IMG/VR virus record: IMGVR_UViG_3300006071_000736
Span: 1 to 36,363 of that record
Length of the DNA: 36,363 bases
Source: a virus
Direction: 5' to 3' (one strand)
The notes beneath the pieces were generated by a model. That model made no database searches and had not been told where the DNA came from. It saw nothing but the letters and a program-made list of their open reading frames with translations. Shown here one piece after another: positions 13,619-21,326 of this stretch (position 1 is its first letter; each line of letters starts with the position of its first letter). Made by a program: the position numbers and the translations under genes.

Positions 13619-15537
13619 TATTTTAATCCTGCTAATTTAATGATAGATTCCATTTCTTCATTAAAATGCAATCCATTTAATTCGTCCATAATTTCACCTA
13701 AGTGCAAATCTCTAGTATCACTAACAGTATCAACTTTTATTTCAGGTTGAATAGGTGCCGAAGTAGCAATCTGTGTACTCGGATCTTTCTTTTCGATAAA
13801 CTTTAATACCTTAATTAAATCTTCAGGAGTTGCATTTGGAAATTGGCCATCTTCGAATTCTTTTTTAATTTTAATCTTAATTCGTTCGCCGCCCAAAGGG
13901 AAATTTTTGTGTTCTCGATTGTAAAATCCAGAAACATATTTTAACATTTCGTTTAATCCGTCTTCACCGAAACTCTCTGCCATCGGAGGCATTGCAGCAG
14001 GTGCAGCTGGCGGTGCCATTCCTTGCGGAGCAACTGGTGGTGCTTCTACAGGTGCAGGAGCCGGTTCCGGAACCGGCTCCGGTTCTGTTGTCGGCGGTTC
14101 TTCGGGCTCTTCGGGCTCTTCCTCTGGTTCTTCAATTCCACTAAAATCTAAACTATCAGCAATATCCGGGTCAATAGACATAACATATTGTTGAATCAAC
14201 GGACGAACATCTAAGTCCGGATCAATATGTTTTAAATCTTCTATAAATGCAGGATCTTCGATAATGCCTTGCAAACTTTCGATTGCGTTAATCCCTTCTG
14301 GACCACCTTTAAGTTCAGTTTGCATTATATCATTTAAATTTTCAATTGCTTCTTTTTGTTCTGATCTATTTGCGCTAAACAACGGACCTTTATCAGTGTT
14401 ATCATCTACGTCAATTGCTTCCATAAATGATTCGAACTCAGAAATAGGATCAAATCCTTCATTTTTCGATTCGTGACACTTACAATTGGGCTTACCAGTT
14501 TTTGGACAAAGGTCTTCTTCACCTACTTCACTTAATAAGTCATCGGCTCCGAGTTCTTTAATTGGAATGTCTGACTCGTCAATGAATTTGTAAATGTATG
14601 GAAATGCTGCTTTTAATTCTTCATTAAAAGTGCGAATAGTTAAACGGTCCACAAGATCGTTTATAACGTCTTCAGGTAGGACCTGTTCATCTGATTCTTC
14701 ATATGATTCTACAAATGATTCGTAAAATGTTGGCTTTTGTAAATTATGAATTTGTTTCTTAATTTCTTCAATTCTTTCTGCAAGTTTACTAACAATACCT
14801 CCCATGTTTTCTGCAATCATCGGAGTACGGTTAACAAACCCTTTAAATTTTCTAATCTGTGCAAGTTCTTCACTTAATCCAGTGATATACTTGCCAACTG
14901 AATCATATGGATTACCACCGTGTTTTAAATGTTCTGCTAGCGCACGAGCACCATTTAAATGCTTGTATGGATATCTAAATCTCTCGCCTACTGCATTTTC
15001 AACATAAATGTGTTCAATATGCATTGTGCGTCCAGCGGGCAGTTCTGGATTAATGTGTTGGCTGTGCTTAATGACTAATCTTGCTTCGCCTAAATCTTGG
15101 TAACTAATTTTGCTAGTACCGAATAATTTGCTTTCCATAACGGGATATTCCTTACGTTTTGCTTGAAATTGATAATCTCTTTTATCTAGATTGCTCTTGC
15201 CGATGTTTTGAATATCAAAGTTTAATAATCGATCCTTGGCAAATTGTCTAAATGATCGAATGAATTTAAATGCACCATGACGAGTAGAATCATCTTCGTC
15301 ATTGGTAATATCACCGCTAACTTGAATGATTAAACCATCTTCCGAGTCTAGCGTAACAGTGATAGTACCTAACGGTTCACCACCTTCTTCATATTCGAAT
15401 TCAAAGAATCTAGCCTTGGGGATATCTTCTTTTTTGCTCAATACATTAGCGTTTTCATCGCCGATTTTAATGGCAGGAAAGCGTGTTTGTATTTTACCGT
15501 ACAGTTCTTTGGCAATTGTGTCTAAATTAGAGTCCAT
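13618..15537 (-). CDS. Large probable virion protein of unknown function, 639 residues
   Basis: Not recognised by function. Residues about 130-240 form the most conserved-looking part (FGTSKISYQDLGEARLVIKH, RTMHIEHIYVENAVGERFRY, GARALAEHLKHGG, LSEELAQIRKFKGF), a pattern found in many uncultured marine phages, from memory. A small cysteine cluster C344-x7-C352-x-C354-H355 (LCPKTGKPNCKC) could bind zinc. Residues about 465-520 are Pro/Glu-rich repeats. The segments ESFVESYEES and EFESFMEAID recall prohead-type peptides. The C-terminus ends EEMESIIKLAGLK. It directly follows gp17: the late promoter TATAAATA starts one base after the gp17 stop and lies four bases from this ATG, with no Shine-Dalgarno site, so the mRNA may be leaderless. 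Confidence 0.7.
   Translation of the reverse strand: MDSNLDTIAKELYGKIQTRFPAIKIGDENANVLSKKEDIPKARFFEFEYEEGGEPLGTITVTLDSEDGLIIQVSGDITNDEDDSTRHGAFKFIRSFRQFAKDRLLNFDIQNIGKSNLDKRDYQFQAKRKEYPVMESKLFGTSKISYQDLGEARLVIKHSQHINPELPAGRTMHIEHIYVENAVGERFRYPYKHLNGARALAEHLKHGGNPYDSVGKYITGLSEELAQIRKFKGFVNRTPMIAENMGGIVSKLAERIEEIKKQIHNLQKPTFYESFVESYEESDEQVLPEDVINDLVDRLTIRTFNEELKAAFPYIYKFIDESDIPIKELGADDLLSEVGEEDLCPKTGKPNCKCHESKNEGFDPISEFESFMEAIDVDDNTDKGPLFSANRSEQKEAIENLNDIMQTELKGGPEGINAIESLQGIIEDPAFIEDLKHIDPDLDVRPLIQQYVMSIDPDIADSLDFSGIEEPEEEPEEPEEPPTTEPEPVPEPAPAPVEAPPVAPQGMAPPAAPAAMPPMAESFGEDGLNEMLKYVSGFYNREHKNFPLGGERIKIKIKKEFEDGQFPNATPEDLIKVLKFIEKKDPSTQIATSAPIQPEIKVDTVSDTRDLHLGEIMDELNGLHFNEEMESIIKLAGLK
14057..14080. 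repeat. Perfect 24-bp GC-rich palindrome in coding DNA
   Basis: The 24 bases are an exact palindrome centred at 14068/14069 (core GCCGGTTCCGGAACCGGC). It encodes part of a Pro-Glu-Pro-Val-Pro-Glu-Pro stretch of the 639-residue protein. It is unusually GC-rich for this AT-rich genome and would form a strong cruciform or mRNA hairpin. Confidence 0.9.
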
Positions 15538-15541
15538 GTTA

Positions 15542-15549
15542 TATTTATA
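15542..15549 (-). promoter_or_regulatory. Exact T4-type late promoter TATAAATA
   Basis: The minus strand reads TATAAATA immediately after the TGA stop of gp17 (15552-15550). By T4 spacing transcription would begin at the ATG of the 639-residue gene (15537) within a base or two. Confidence 0.75.
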
Positions 15550-17145
15550 TCAAAATCCTGTTGAAACGAAAAGTGGTAATGGTGCTTCCCAATCATCGTC
15601 AAAATGGTGTCCTACGCTTAATTTTTCAAACACTAACGGATCCCATTCTGCTAAGGTTACACTCATCCTAACCATTAGTAATGCAGCAGAAACTAGGTCG
15701 TCGTGTTCACCTAATTTTGCTTTAAATGTAATATTATGTGCAATAAAGTTCTTTAATTCGCTGATTAGTGCTTTACTGTTAATAATCATTTTGTCTTCTT
15801 CGATTAAGAACTTTAACCTAGAACATGCGGAAATTTTACTTCCATGTGTTGTGTTGAATCCTTTTCTAAACTTTCTTACATGTCCTTTTTTCATCGGTTC
15901 GCATAAGAATAATCCCGGAAATGTTTCTTCACCCAAGTCTGCAACAACAACTAATCCCGCCTCGCCGACAGTATTATTTTCCATAGACCAATAAATGCTA
16001 TTTGCAGTATCTGGGCCAAGTTCTTCTTGTATATACAGCAAAATATCTCGAAGCATCTTAATTTGCCCTTGTATCGGTGTAATGTTATGTTGCCATTCAC
16101 CTACTTGTGTCATACTAGGTAATTCGAAAATCTGAATCCCTGCAAAATCGCCGCCTGTTCCTAAACTTGGATCTAATGCAACTAGATAGATGTTGCCCGG
16201 TTCGATTTTCTTATACCAACGAACTTGTCCAACTTTATACAGAGGATCTTTACCTGTAAGTTCTGAAAGTTTAATACTGTTAATTAATGTTTCATCATAT
16301 ACTAAGAATTCGCAACCGTATTCACGTCTAAACTTTTCTTCACCAATACGTCCTAGTTCTGCTTGCCGCCATGCTTCGTCTCTGTCAGGATGATCGCTCC
16401 ATGCTGATCGAAAACCATAGAATCCATTAATACCCTTACCGTCTGCTCTTTCGTTACCAAACTCATCAAATTTATTTTGACTTTCTTTCCAAATGGTAGC
16501 AAATGTATCTTCGTCCGAGTTTGGTGTAGATGTAATAATTGCGCGTCCACCTGTTGCTAGTGTAGGTGAAATGGATGTCCAAAACTCTTCCGCAATGTTA
16601 GGTTGTACGAACGCAAACTCGTCACAGTATAATAACGAGATAGACATACCACGTCCTGTATTTCCTGTAGTAGTTGCACTTACAATACGAGACCCGTTGT
16701 CAAATTCGATTGATCCTTTATTGTAACTTACAACACCTGCACGTACATAGTCTGGACATAATTCGTATCCATATCGAATACGCTGCATGATTTCTTGAGC
16801 ACCCGTATATTTGTGAGCTGCTACAAGAATGGTTTGATCCGGATGAAACATTGCAAACCAAAGTAAGTATGCACTAGCACAAGTTGTTTTACCACTCTGT
16901 CGAGGTAACATATTGACGTTAAATCGATGATTATGATAACTGCCCATTAAATTTATTTGATAGTCAAACGGTTCAAATAAAAGTTTACCTTTTACTGCGT
17001 GTTGAATATAAAAGAAATGTTTTGCAAAATGTAGATAACCTGTATTATTATCAATACATGCTGCAAGATGGAGCATTTGCTCTTCTGTAAATTGTTCTCT
17101 TGAATGAGCCTTTTTAGTCAAGACTCCGTCTAATGATTTAGCCAT
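15550..17145 (-). CDS. 17: Terminase large subunit gp17
   Basis: This is the ATP-driven motor and nuclease that packages DNA into the prohead. I start at the ATG at 17145 (MAKSLDGVLTKK, 531 residues); the frame continues upstream only through a TTG inside a terminator hairpin. Walker A is PRQSGKTT at residues 81-88, Walker B with the catalytic glutamate is LLYCDE at 171-176, and the coupling motif is TSTPNS at 205-210. The RNase-H-like nuclease has D325 in LVALDPSLGTGGD and a late acidic pair in HDDLVSAALL near 497. T4 gp17 is 610 residues, so this one is compact. A late motif lies five bases before the ATG, and there is no Shine-Dalgarno site. Confidence 0.95.
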   Translation of the reverse strand: MAKSLDGVLTKKAHSREQFTEEQMLHLAACIDNNTGYLHFAKHFFYIQHAVKGKLLFEPFDYQINLMGSYHNHRFNVNMLPRQSGKTTCASAYLLWFAMFHPDQTILVAAHKYTGAQEIMQRIRYGYELCPDYVRAGVVSYNKGSIEFDNGSRIVSATTTGNTGRGMSISLLYCDEFAFVQPNIAEEFWTSISPTLATGGRAIITSTPNSDEDTFATIWKESQNKFDEFGNERADGKGINGFYGFRSAWSDHPDRDEAWRQAELGRIGEEKFRREYGCEFLVYDETLINSIKLSELTGKDPLYKVGQVRWYKKIEPGNIYLVALDPSLGTGGDFAGIQIFELPSMTQVGEWQHNITPIQGQIKMLRDILLYIQEELGPDTANSIYWSMENNTVGEAGLVVVADLGEETFPGLFLCEPMKKGHVRKFRKGFNTTHGSKISACSRLKFLIEEDKMIINSKALISELKNFIAHNITFKAKLGEHDDLVSAALLMVRMSVTLAEWDPLVFEKLSVGHHFDDDWEAPLPLFVSTGF

Positions 17146-17150
17146 AATAT

Positions 17151-17158
17151 TATTTACA
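17151..17158 (-). promoter_or_regulatory. Late promoter-like motif before gp17
   Basis: The minus strand reads TGTAAATA, then ATATT and the gp17 ATG. The 16 bases TAAATAATATTATGGC are identical to those at the start of the tube-like gene (21248), where the motif is CATAAATA. The first two bases differ from the consensus. Confidence 0.5.
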
Positions 17159-17160
17159 AG

Positions 17161-17186
17161 AAAAACGGGCAAAAATGCCCGTTTTT
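17161..17186. terminator. Strong bidirectional hairpin terminator before gp17
   Basis: AAAAACGGGC (17161-17170) and GCCCGTTTTT (17177-17186) pair perfectly with a six-base loop; T's follow the stem on both strands. It terminates the minus-strand unit that ends with the gene at 17215-18336. Confidence 0.88.
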
Positions 17187-17214
17187 GAACTAAGATACGC
17201 CAACGACTGCGTTC

Positions 17215-18336
17215 TTATTTACTAAAGGAAATTGGCTTCTTTGGAACAGAATCCTTAAATGGTTTCCAATGACCGTACTTGTGATTATCGACAATATAAA
17301 GAATAATCAAATATCTACCATGTTCGTCTTTCTTCTTTACTTCGTCAACTACATCCTTTGCACCCCAGTTGTGTCTTTTAAAGATATCTTCTTCTCTGAA
17401 AGCTCCGACGTAGTTTGGCGCATCAATGACAAATAATTTATTGTATTTTTCTCCATTCGGTGCAGCACCTTCTTGATCAACATACTCGGATTTAACAGTT
17501 TTTTGATGATGCGCAAATCCTTTTTGCCATTTATCTAAAATGTCACCTTCGATATCTTTTTGTGATCCAGTACCTGGAATTCTATAATCATCCGGTTCTT
17601 CATCACCGCCACGATTTTTACCACGGCTCGGACCGTCACCGTCTGGATATCTTCCGCCCCATGTTTCAGGATCGCCATAACCAGGCATATTTCGATCATT
17701 ATAACTTGCTTCGTTCATTGATCTGTTTTTTATATCTTCGTAATGTTTTAACAACTTAGCAGCGATAGATGATTCGCTAACATTCCAAGGGTTTCCACCC
17801 CCTGCTTGCTTAGGTGCTTCTTTACCTTTACTCGATAAATCATCGCCTAAATCCGTAATTGCAGCAACAGATTTAATTCGAACATCTGGTCTATTTGCGT
17901 AATCCTCTTCTGCTGGTTCTTCGTCGAGTGATTCTTCTTCTGGTGCAAATCCCATGAATTCTTCTTCCTCTTCAGATCCCAACATTGCTGGTTCAACTTC
18001 TGCAGGTTCCCCAATAATAACATCGTCATCACCGTGTGGTTCGTGATGCGGTTCTGGTTCTTTATCATGTACTACATCTTCGATATTGCGTAAAATATTC
18101 ATTAAATCACGAATACCTCCTGCACCTTGTCCGTTCATAGTAACATTCATACTAACTGAATCTTGCTGTTTGGGTGCGTCATGGTGCATTGGCATATCGC
18201 CACCACATTCTCCCATTCCACCACATTCACCGATCGGAGCAGATGGTGGTGCCGAAATTGCTTGCGGCATCATGTTACCTTGAGAAAGACCTTCATCTAA
18301 TTGTCTAATTTTTTTATATAAATCTAAAAAGTTCAT
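17215..18336 (-). CDS. Acidic probable internal or core protein, 373 residues
   Basis: The protein is not recognised by function. It starts MNFLDLYKKIRQLDEG, an amphipathic N-terminus ending in LDE, which matches the L/I-x-E rule for cleavage by T4 prohead protease gp21. After a His/Met/Gly/Cys-rich part (GECGGMGECGGDMPMHH) comes VSMNVTMNGQGAGGIRDLMN, a short beta-helix unit. A very acidic region (SEEEEEFMGFAPEEESLDEE) follows, then a polar region with many Gly, Pro and Asp (NMPGYGDPETWGGRYPDG). The last 80 residues look folded (YNKLFVIDAPNYVGAF, YLIILYIVDNHKYGHW). It is coupled to the 205-residue gene by TAATG and ends at a terminator. Its position between small and large terminase genes suits a head protein. 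Confidence 0.65.
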   Translation of the reverse strand: MNFLDLYKKIRQLDEGLSQGNMMPQAISAPPSAPIGECGGMGECGGDMPMHHDAPKQQDSVSMNVTMNGQGAGGIRDLMNILRNIEDVVHDKEPEPHHEPHGDDDVIIGEPAEVEPAMLGSEEEEEFMGFAPEEESLDEEPAEEDYANRPDVRIKSVAAITDLGDDLSSKGKEAPKQAGGGNPWNVSESSIAAKLLKHYEDIKNRSMNEASYNDRNMPGYGDPETWGGRYPDGDGPSRGKNRGGDEEPDDYRIPGTGSQKDIEGDILDKWQKGFAHHQKTVKSEYVDQEGAAPNGEKYNKLFVIDAPNYVGAFREEDIFKRHNWGAKDVVDEVKKKDEHGRYLIILYIVDNHKYGHWKPFKDSVPKKPISFSK

Positions 18337-18953
18337 TATCTTATCCTTGTTGCTGGGTCAGGATTGCTAACCTTTGAAAGAACCGTTGTATCGTTCTGCT
18401 TTACTGATCCTGCTGCTGGACCTTTAGGTGAACTAGGAACACTTTTTGCTAAGATTTCATCGTTGACCCCCTTATACTGTTCAAGGTCATGTTTAGTCTT
18501 ATTAAGTTCTTTTAGCAAATTCATTTTTTGTGTTTCACCGACTTGATCTTGTGCTCCACCTTTTTCATAATCTTTTAACAATAAAGATTCATTTGACTTA
18601 ACGTCATGTTGGTGATTAAGTGTGGTTTCTTCTTCTTCTTTTAAGTTTCGAACTTTAACACAACATGGTGTTAATTTTAATTGATTTGCTACTAACTCGC
18701 GTAGTTGTGGCGAATTTGCAGGATAAGCAAGAGACACGTCATAAAGTGTTACACCGATATTTTTCTTCTCAGGAAAATCGATTTGGGTTTCTTGAATAGG
18801 AATGCTTTTTCCTTCTGAACAAGATTCTACTTTAAATTGTGTCAATGCTGCTTTAATGCCATCGCAATGACCTTTACCGTGTTCGCCTGCAATCTTAATC
18901 TTAAATTCGTAAGACTTTTTGCTTTCTGTTAAATATTCTTTGTATGTTTTCAT
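18336..18953 (-). CDS. Probable internal head protein with capsid-targeting-like N-terminus, 205 residues
   Basis: The first ten residues MKTYKEYLTE line up one to one with MKTYQEFIAE, the capsid-targeting start of T4 internal protein IPIII, including the L/I-x-E cleavage position for prohead protease (cut would fall after residue 10). The remainder has a small alpha/beta domain (YEFKIKIAGEHGKGHCDGIK, QIDFPEKKNIGVTLYDVSL, ANQLKLTPCCVKVRN), a ferredoxin-like pattern, and a polar helical tail (MNLLKELNKTKHDLEQYKG). It has a late promoter with a 13-base leader and a TGGAA site. A protein packed into the head and cleaved during maturation is the inference; proof needs virion proteomics. Confidence 0.6.
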   Translation of the reverse strand: MKTYKEYLTESKKSYEFKIKIAGEHGKGHCDGIKAALTQFKVESCSEGKSIPIQETQIDFPEKKNIGVTLYDVSLAYPANSPQLRELVANQLKLTPCCVKVRNLKEEEETTLNHQHDVKSNESLLLKDYEKGGAQDQVGETQKMNLLKELNKTKHDLEQYKGVNDEILAKSVPSSPKGPAAGSVKQNDTTVLSKVSNPDPATRIR

Positions 18954-18971
18954 GGCATAGTTCCAATACTA

Positions 18972-18979
18972 TATTTATT
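18972..18979 (-). promoter_or_regulatory. Late promoter motif AATAAATA
   Basis: AATAAATA on the minus strand contains the TAA stop of gp16 (18977-18975). It lies 18 bases before the ATG of the 205-residue gene and gives a leader of about 13 bases, the same geometry as the motif at 4042-4049. Confidence 0.6.
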
Positions 18980-19463
18980 TCATATTCTTTAATTTTTCTA
19001 GTAGGCTATTGCGATCGGTGACAATATATCCATCGCCGGTCATATCGATACCTTTATCTGCACCAACTGCATCTTGATCTAATTTAGCTTTCTTTAATTG
19101 AAGTTCGATCATCTTTAATTTTTTATCAATCTTTGCAGCCTTGGCATCGATAGCGTTCTTAAGCATCGAACCAGCAACTTCAAATATCCTGCCGCTGTAT
19201 CGTGCTTCAACATTCATACCTAGATCCATTAAATCATCGTATGCATCGGTTGCTCGTTGTGCTAATTCGTCAAATTCTTTATCACTAACATCACCTAAAC
19301 CTTTGACTTGAGGTAATGAAGCAGCGATTTTGTCAAATTCTGCTATGTCTCTAAAGAATGGATCGGGTTCGGGTTTCGAAATCGATGAAATCTTTTTTTC
19401 TTCTTGCTCGATAATTTCTTTATTTTCAGGCAAGTTTAAAAGTTGTTCTAATTTTTTAGTCAT
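18975..19463 (-). CDS. 16: Terminase small subunit gp16
   Basis: The 162-residue helical protein fits T4 gp16 (164 residues), which recognises DNA and regulates gp17. It has a polar N-terminal part, a central helical core (FDELAQRATDAYDDLMDLGM, EARYSGRIFEVAGSML) and a long basic coiled-coil helix (NAIDAKAAKIDKKLKMIELQ, LKKAKLDQDA) like the oligomerising hairpin of small terminases. It ends YIVTDRNSLLEKLKNMK. Unlike T4, where genes 16 and 17 are adjacent, two other genes separate it from gp17 here. Identification rests on length, pattern and location. Confidence 0.75.
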   Translation of the reverse strand: MTKKLEQLLNLPENKEIIEQEEKKISSISKPEPDPFFRDIAEFDKIAASLPQVKGLGDVSDKEFDELAQRATDAYDDLMDLGMNVEARYSGRIFEVAGSMLKNAIDAKAAKIDKKLKMIELQLKKAKLDQDAVGADKGIDMTGDGYIVTDRNSLLEKLKNMK

Positions 19464-19471
19464 AATGTTAC

Positions 19472-19906
19472 TTATCTTCCGCCTTGATGGAACAAATCAT
19501 TTTCATTAACGATTCTAAATTTAATACCGTTTTGTCTACACCATATTTGTGCAGCAGCCCATTTTGCTTGATTTTTAATAAATTGTGCTTGATTAGATTT
19601 GTTTTTTCCTACCCGTTCTAGGATAGATTGACTAGCAGGTTTTATTTCAATTAATTCAACAAGAATTTTTCCAAGTTTATCTACGTATTGAATAAAAAAA
19701 TCTGGTACATAAATTGTGTTACGGCCAGTTAATGGATCTCTATATGGGATCGATATTGCTTCACTAGCCCATTTTTGTATACTTTCATTTGTATCGCAGA
19801 AGTTCATAAAATGCCATTCCCAAGAACTTCTATATATAGGTACTTTGGTACCTACATATTTTTCCGGGTGCTTCATGTTGAATTTACCGCGGGCAAATTT
19901 ACTCAT
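19472..19906 (-). CDS. 4: Head completion protein gp4
   Basis: The 144-residue protein matches the T4 gp4 (also gp50/65) head-completion protein, which closes the filled head so that the tail can attach. The family pattern is clear: GKFNMKHPEKYVG, YRSSWEWHFMNFCD, WASEAISIPYRDPLTGR, YVPDFFIQY, LVELIEIKP and KWAAAQIWCRQNGIKFRIV. The acidic residues in VPDF and the E-x-K in LIEIKP are arranged as in nuclease folds of the PD-(D/E)xK class. Its ATG overlaps the stop of the preceding gene (ATGA), and gp16 begins nine bases after its stop. Confidence 0.9.
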   Translation of the reverse strand: MSKFARGKFNMKHPEKYVGTKVPIYRSSWEWHFMNFCDTNESIQKWASEAISIPYRDPLTGRNTIYVPDFFIQYVDKLGKILVELIEIKPASQSILERVGKNKSNQAQFIKNQAKWAAAQIWCRQNGIKFRIVNENDLFHQGGR

Positions 19907-20268
19907 ACAACAATATTTCTAATATCGAAATCACTAACTAATGGTTTAACTCTATATCCAAGTAAACTGGTTTTTTCTCGATATGCGTTAAGAACTTGAG
20001 CAACTACTTGACTTAATTCTACGTCAGATAACTGTTTTAATGTATCAATTAACGTGAAAACATCGACGTTATCGGCCCTAGCTTGATTTAATAATACTAT
20101 AGAAACGCTTCTAGCACTTTGTATATCAAATCCATTCTTTAGAAAGAATCCTATAGTTGCATCAATTTGTGCTGCGGGAAAGCTAACTGAATGTAAGAAA
20201 AACTTATCAAAGAATTGTCTTACGTCAGTATTTGGTAATTGGGTATCCGGCGGTAAATTATTAATCAT
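19903..20268 (-). CDS. Virion-associated type protein of unknown function, 121 residues
   Basis: A helical protein starting MINNLPPDTQLPNTDVRQFF, with VSFPAAQIDATIGFFLKNGF, a helix SARSVSIVLLNQARAD and VFTLIDTLKQLSDVELSQVV. I recall near-identical proteins beside gp4 in cyanophages, where they are called structural or hypothetical. The gene is tied to both neighbours by ATGA overlaps and belongs to the late unit that starts at 21261. Role is unknown; a neck, connector or head-tail joining accessory factor is possible. Confidence 0.7.
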   Translation of the reverse strand: MINNLPPDTQLPNTDVRQFFDKFFLHSVSFPAAQIDATIGFFLKNGFDIQSARSVSIVLLNQARADNVDVFTLIDTLKQLSDVELSQVVAQVLNAYREKTSLLGYRVKPLVSDFDIRNIVV

Positions 20269-21248
20269 ATATTAAGGTTAACTGGATTTGCAACAGTTAA
20301 AGTATCCGATGGCTGATTATTTGGAAATACAATTCCCTGAAGCCCGCTCACACTTTGAGCAGATGCGCTAGTAGCGGATTGTATAATTCCAGAAATAGTG
20401 CCTGTAGGCAATGGTGTTTGTGTATTCTGATATGTGTTAACGGTAGTATTAGCATTATCAAACGATGACAATGAAACATTAGATACAAAACTAGGACTAG
20501 CATTAGGACTAATAGTTCCACTTAATGGCGATGGTGTAAGATCGTAATGTGTCTCGGCAAATCCAATCGGTTCGCCGTCTCCTACATTTCCTGCATCATA
20601 AGAGACTGCTTCGTATTGCACTTCCATAGTGTTTTCATGTGTTGTAGTCTCAAAATATGATACGTTTTGATGATTCCATTTTGTAATTACAGGATTATGC
20701 AATGTATATGAAACGTATTCATGTCTCGCCATTTGATATATTTTAATGTAATTAAAAAATGGAACTGTGCTACCGTTATTTAAACCGTAAGTATCAAACA
20801 TATAACTAAAATTTTTCATGGCTGTTCTAGCATATGCTCCTGGATCTTTAGCTGACGAGGGGTCTGCATAATAATAGTTATAATAGTTTTGCCATAATTG
20901 ATTGATAACACCCATATTATCATCGTGAAATTTAATATTAATAGCATTGTAATTATGTGTTGTTTGAATTACTTTTTTTCTATTATATTGATTTAGTGTC
21001 TCGGTTTTTAGTTCAAAACTAGGCAAATCACAAGTTTTAACTAACATGTTAATTTCATTACTGTGTCGCTGTAACAAACTAGCATCCATTAACGTTGACG
21101 GATTAATACCAAATGCAACATGAAATAAAAACTTAAATTTCGGTGCTAATCTAAATTGGTCGTCAACAAATAATCTAGCCGCAGTTTGAGAATCGCGAAT
21201 ATTTATATTGCTGCTATGATTTAATGATGATGCGGGTGTGAATGCCAT
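20265..21248 (-). CDS. Tail-tube-fold structural protein (gp19/gp54-like)
   Basis: The 327-residue protein shares the tail-tube pattern: FKFLFHVAFGI, a NEINMLVKTCDLPSFELKTE segment, the TLNQYNRKKVIQTTHNYNAI segment and NIKFHDDNMGVINQLWQNYY. These occupy residues 37-140 and match the order of strands in gp19 and in the T4 tube-initiator gp54 (320 residues). The last 100 residues are Ser/Thr/Pro-rich and probably extended. It stands alone behind a late promoter after the gp19 terminator. It may be the tube initiator or a second tube protein. The ATG has no Shine-Dalgarno site; the late motif puts the transcription start on the ATG itself. Confidence 0.7.
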   Translation of the reverse strand: MAFTPASSLNHSSNINIRDSQTAARLFVDDQFRLAPKFKFLFHVAFGINPSTLMDASLLQRHSNEINMLVKTCDLPSFELKTETLNQYNRKKVIQTTHNYNAINIKFHDDNMGVINQLWQNYYNYYYADPSSAKDPGAYARTAMKNFSYMFDTYGLNNGSTVPFFNYIKIYQMARHEYVSYTLHNPVITKWNHQNVSYFETTTHENTMEVQYEAVSYDAGNVGDGEPIGFAETHYDLTPSPLSGTISPNASPSFVSNVSLSSFDNANTTVNTYQNTQTPLPTGTISGIIQSATSASAQSVSGLQGIVFPNNQPSDTLTVANPVNLNI

Positions 21249-21253
21249 AATAT

Positions 21254-21261
21254 TATTTATG
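21254..21261 (-). promoter_or_regulatory. Late promoter motif CATAAATA
   Basis: CATAAATA followed by ATATT and ATG. By T4 spacing (motif at -13 to -6) the transcript begins on the A of the start codon at 21248. It follows the gp19 terminator by 39 bases. Confidence 0.65.
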
Positions 21262-21299
21262 CATAAGAATTAACCGGGTATAAAACAGGTAGTCAAGAG

Positions 21300-21321
21300 A
21301 ATGCCCACCGAAGTGGGCATT
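21300..21321 (-). terminator. Hairpin with TTCG loop after the tail tube gene
   Basis: AATGCCCAC and GTGGGCATT form a perfect 9-bp stem (21300-21308 with 21313-21321). On the minus strand the loop reads TTCG closed by a C-G pair, the extra-stable UUCG tetraloop in RNA. The tail is ATTCTCTTG, so T-content is moderate. It ends the sheath-tube unit six bases after the stop. Confidence 0.8.
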
Positions 21322-21326
21322 ATCAA

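Noticed and set aside
15326-15994. Plus-strand open frame of 222 codons
   Set aside because: It lies entirely opposite the end of gp17 and the start of the 639-residue gene; the translation is Ser/Asn/Pro-rich without domains, and no ribosome site is seen.
17146-17172. TTG start extending gp17
   Set aside because: It would begin within the terminator hairpin, and the ATG at 17145 fits the promoter geometry.
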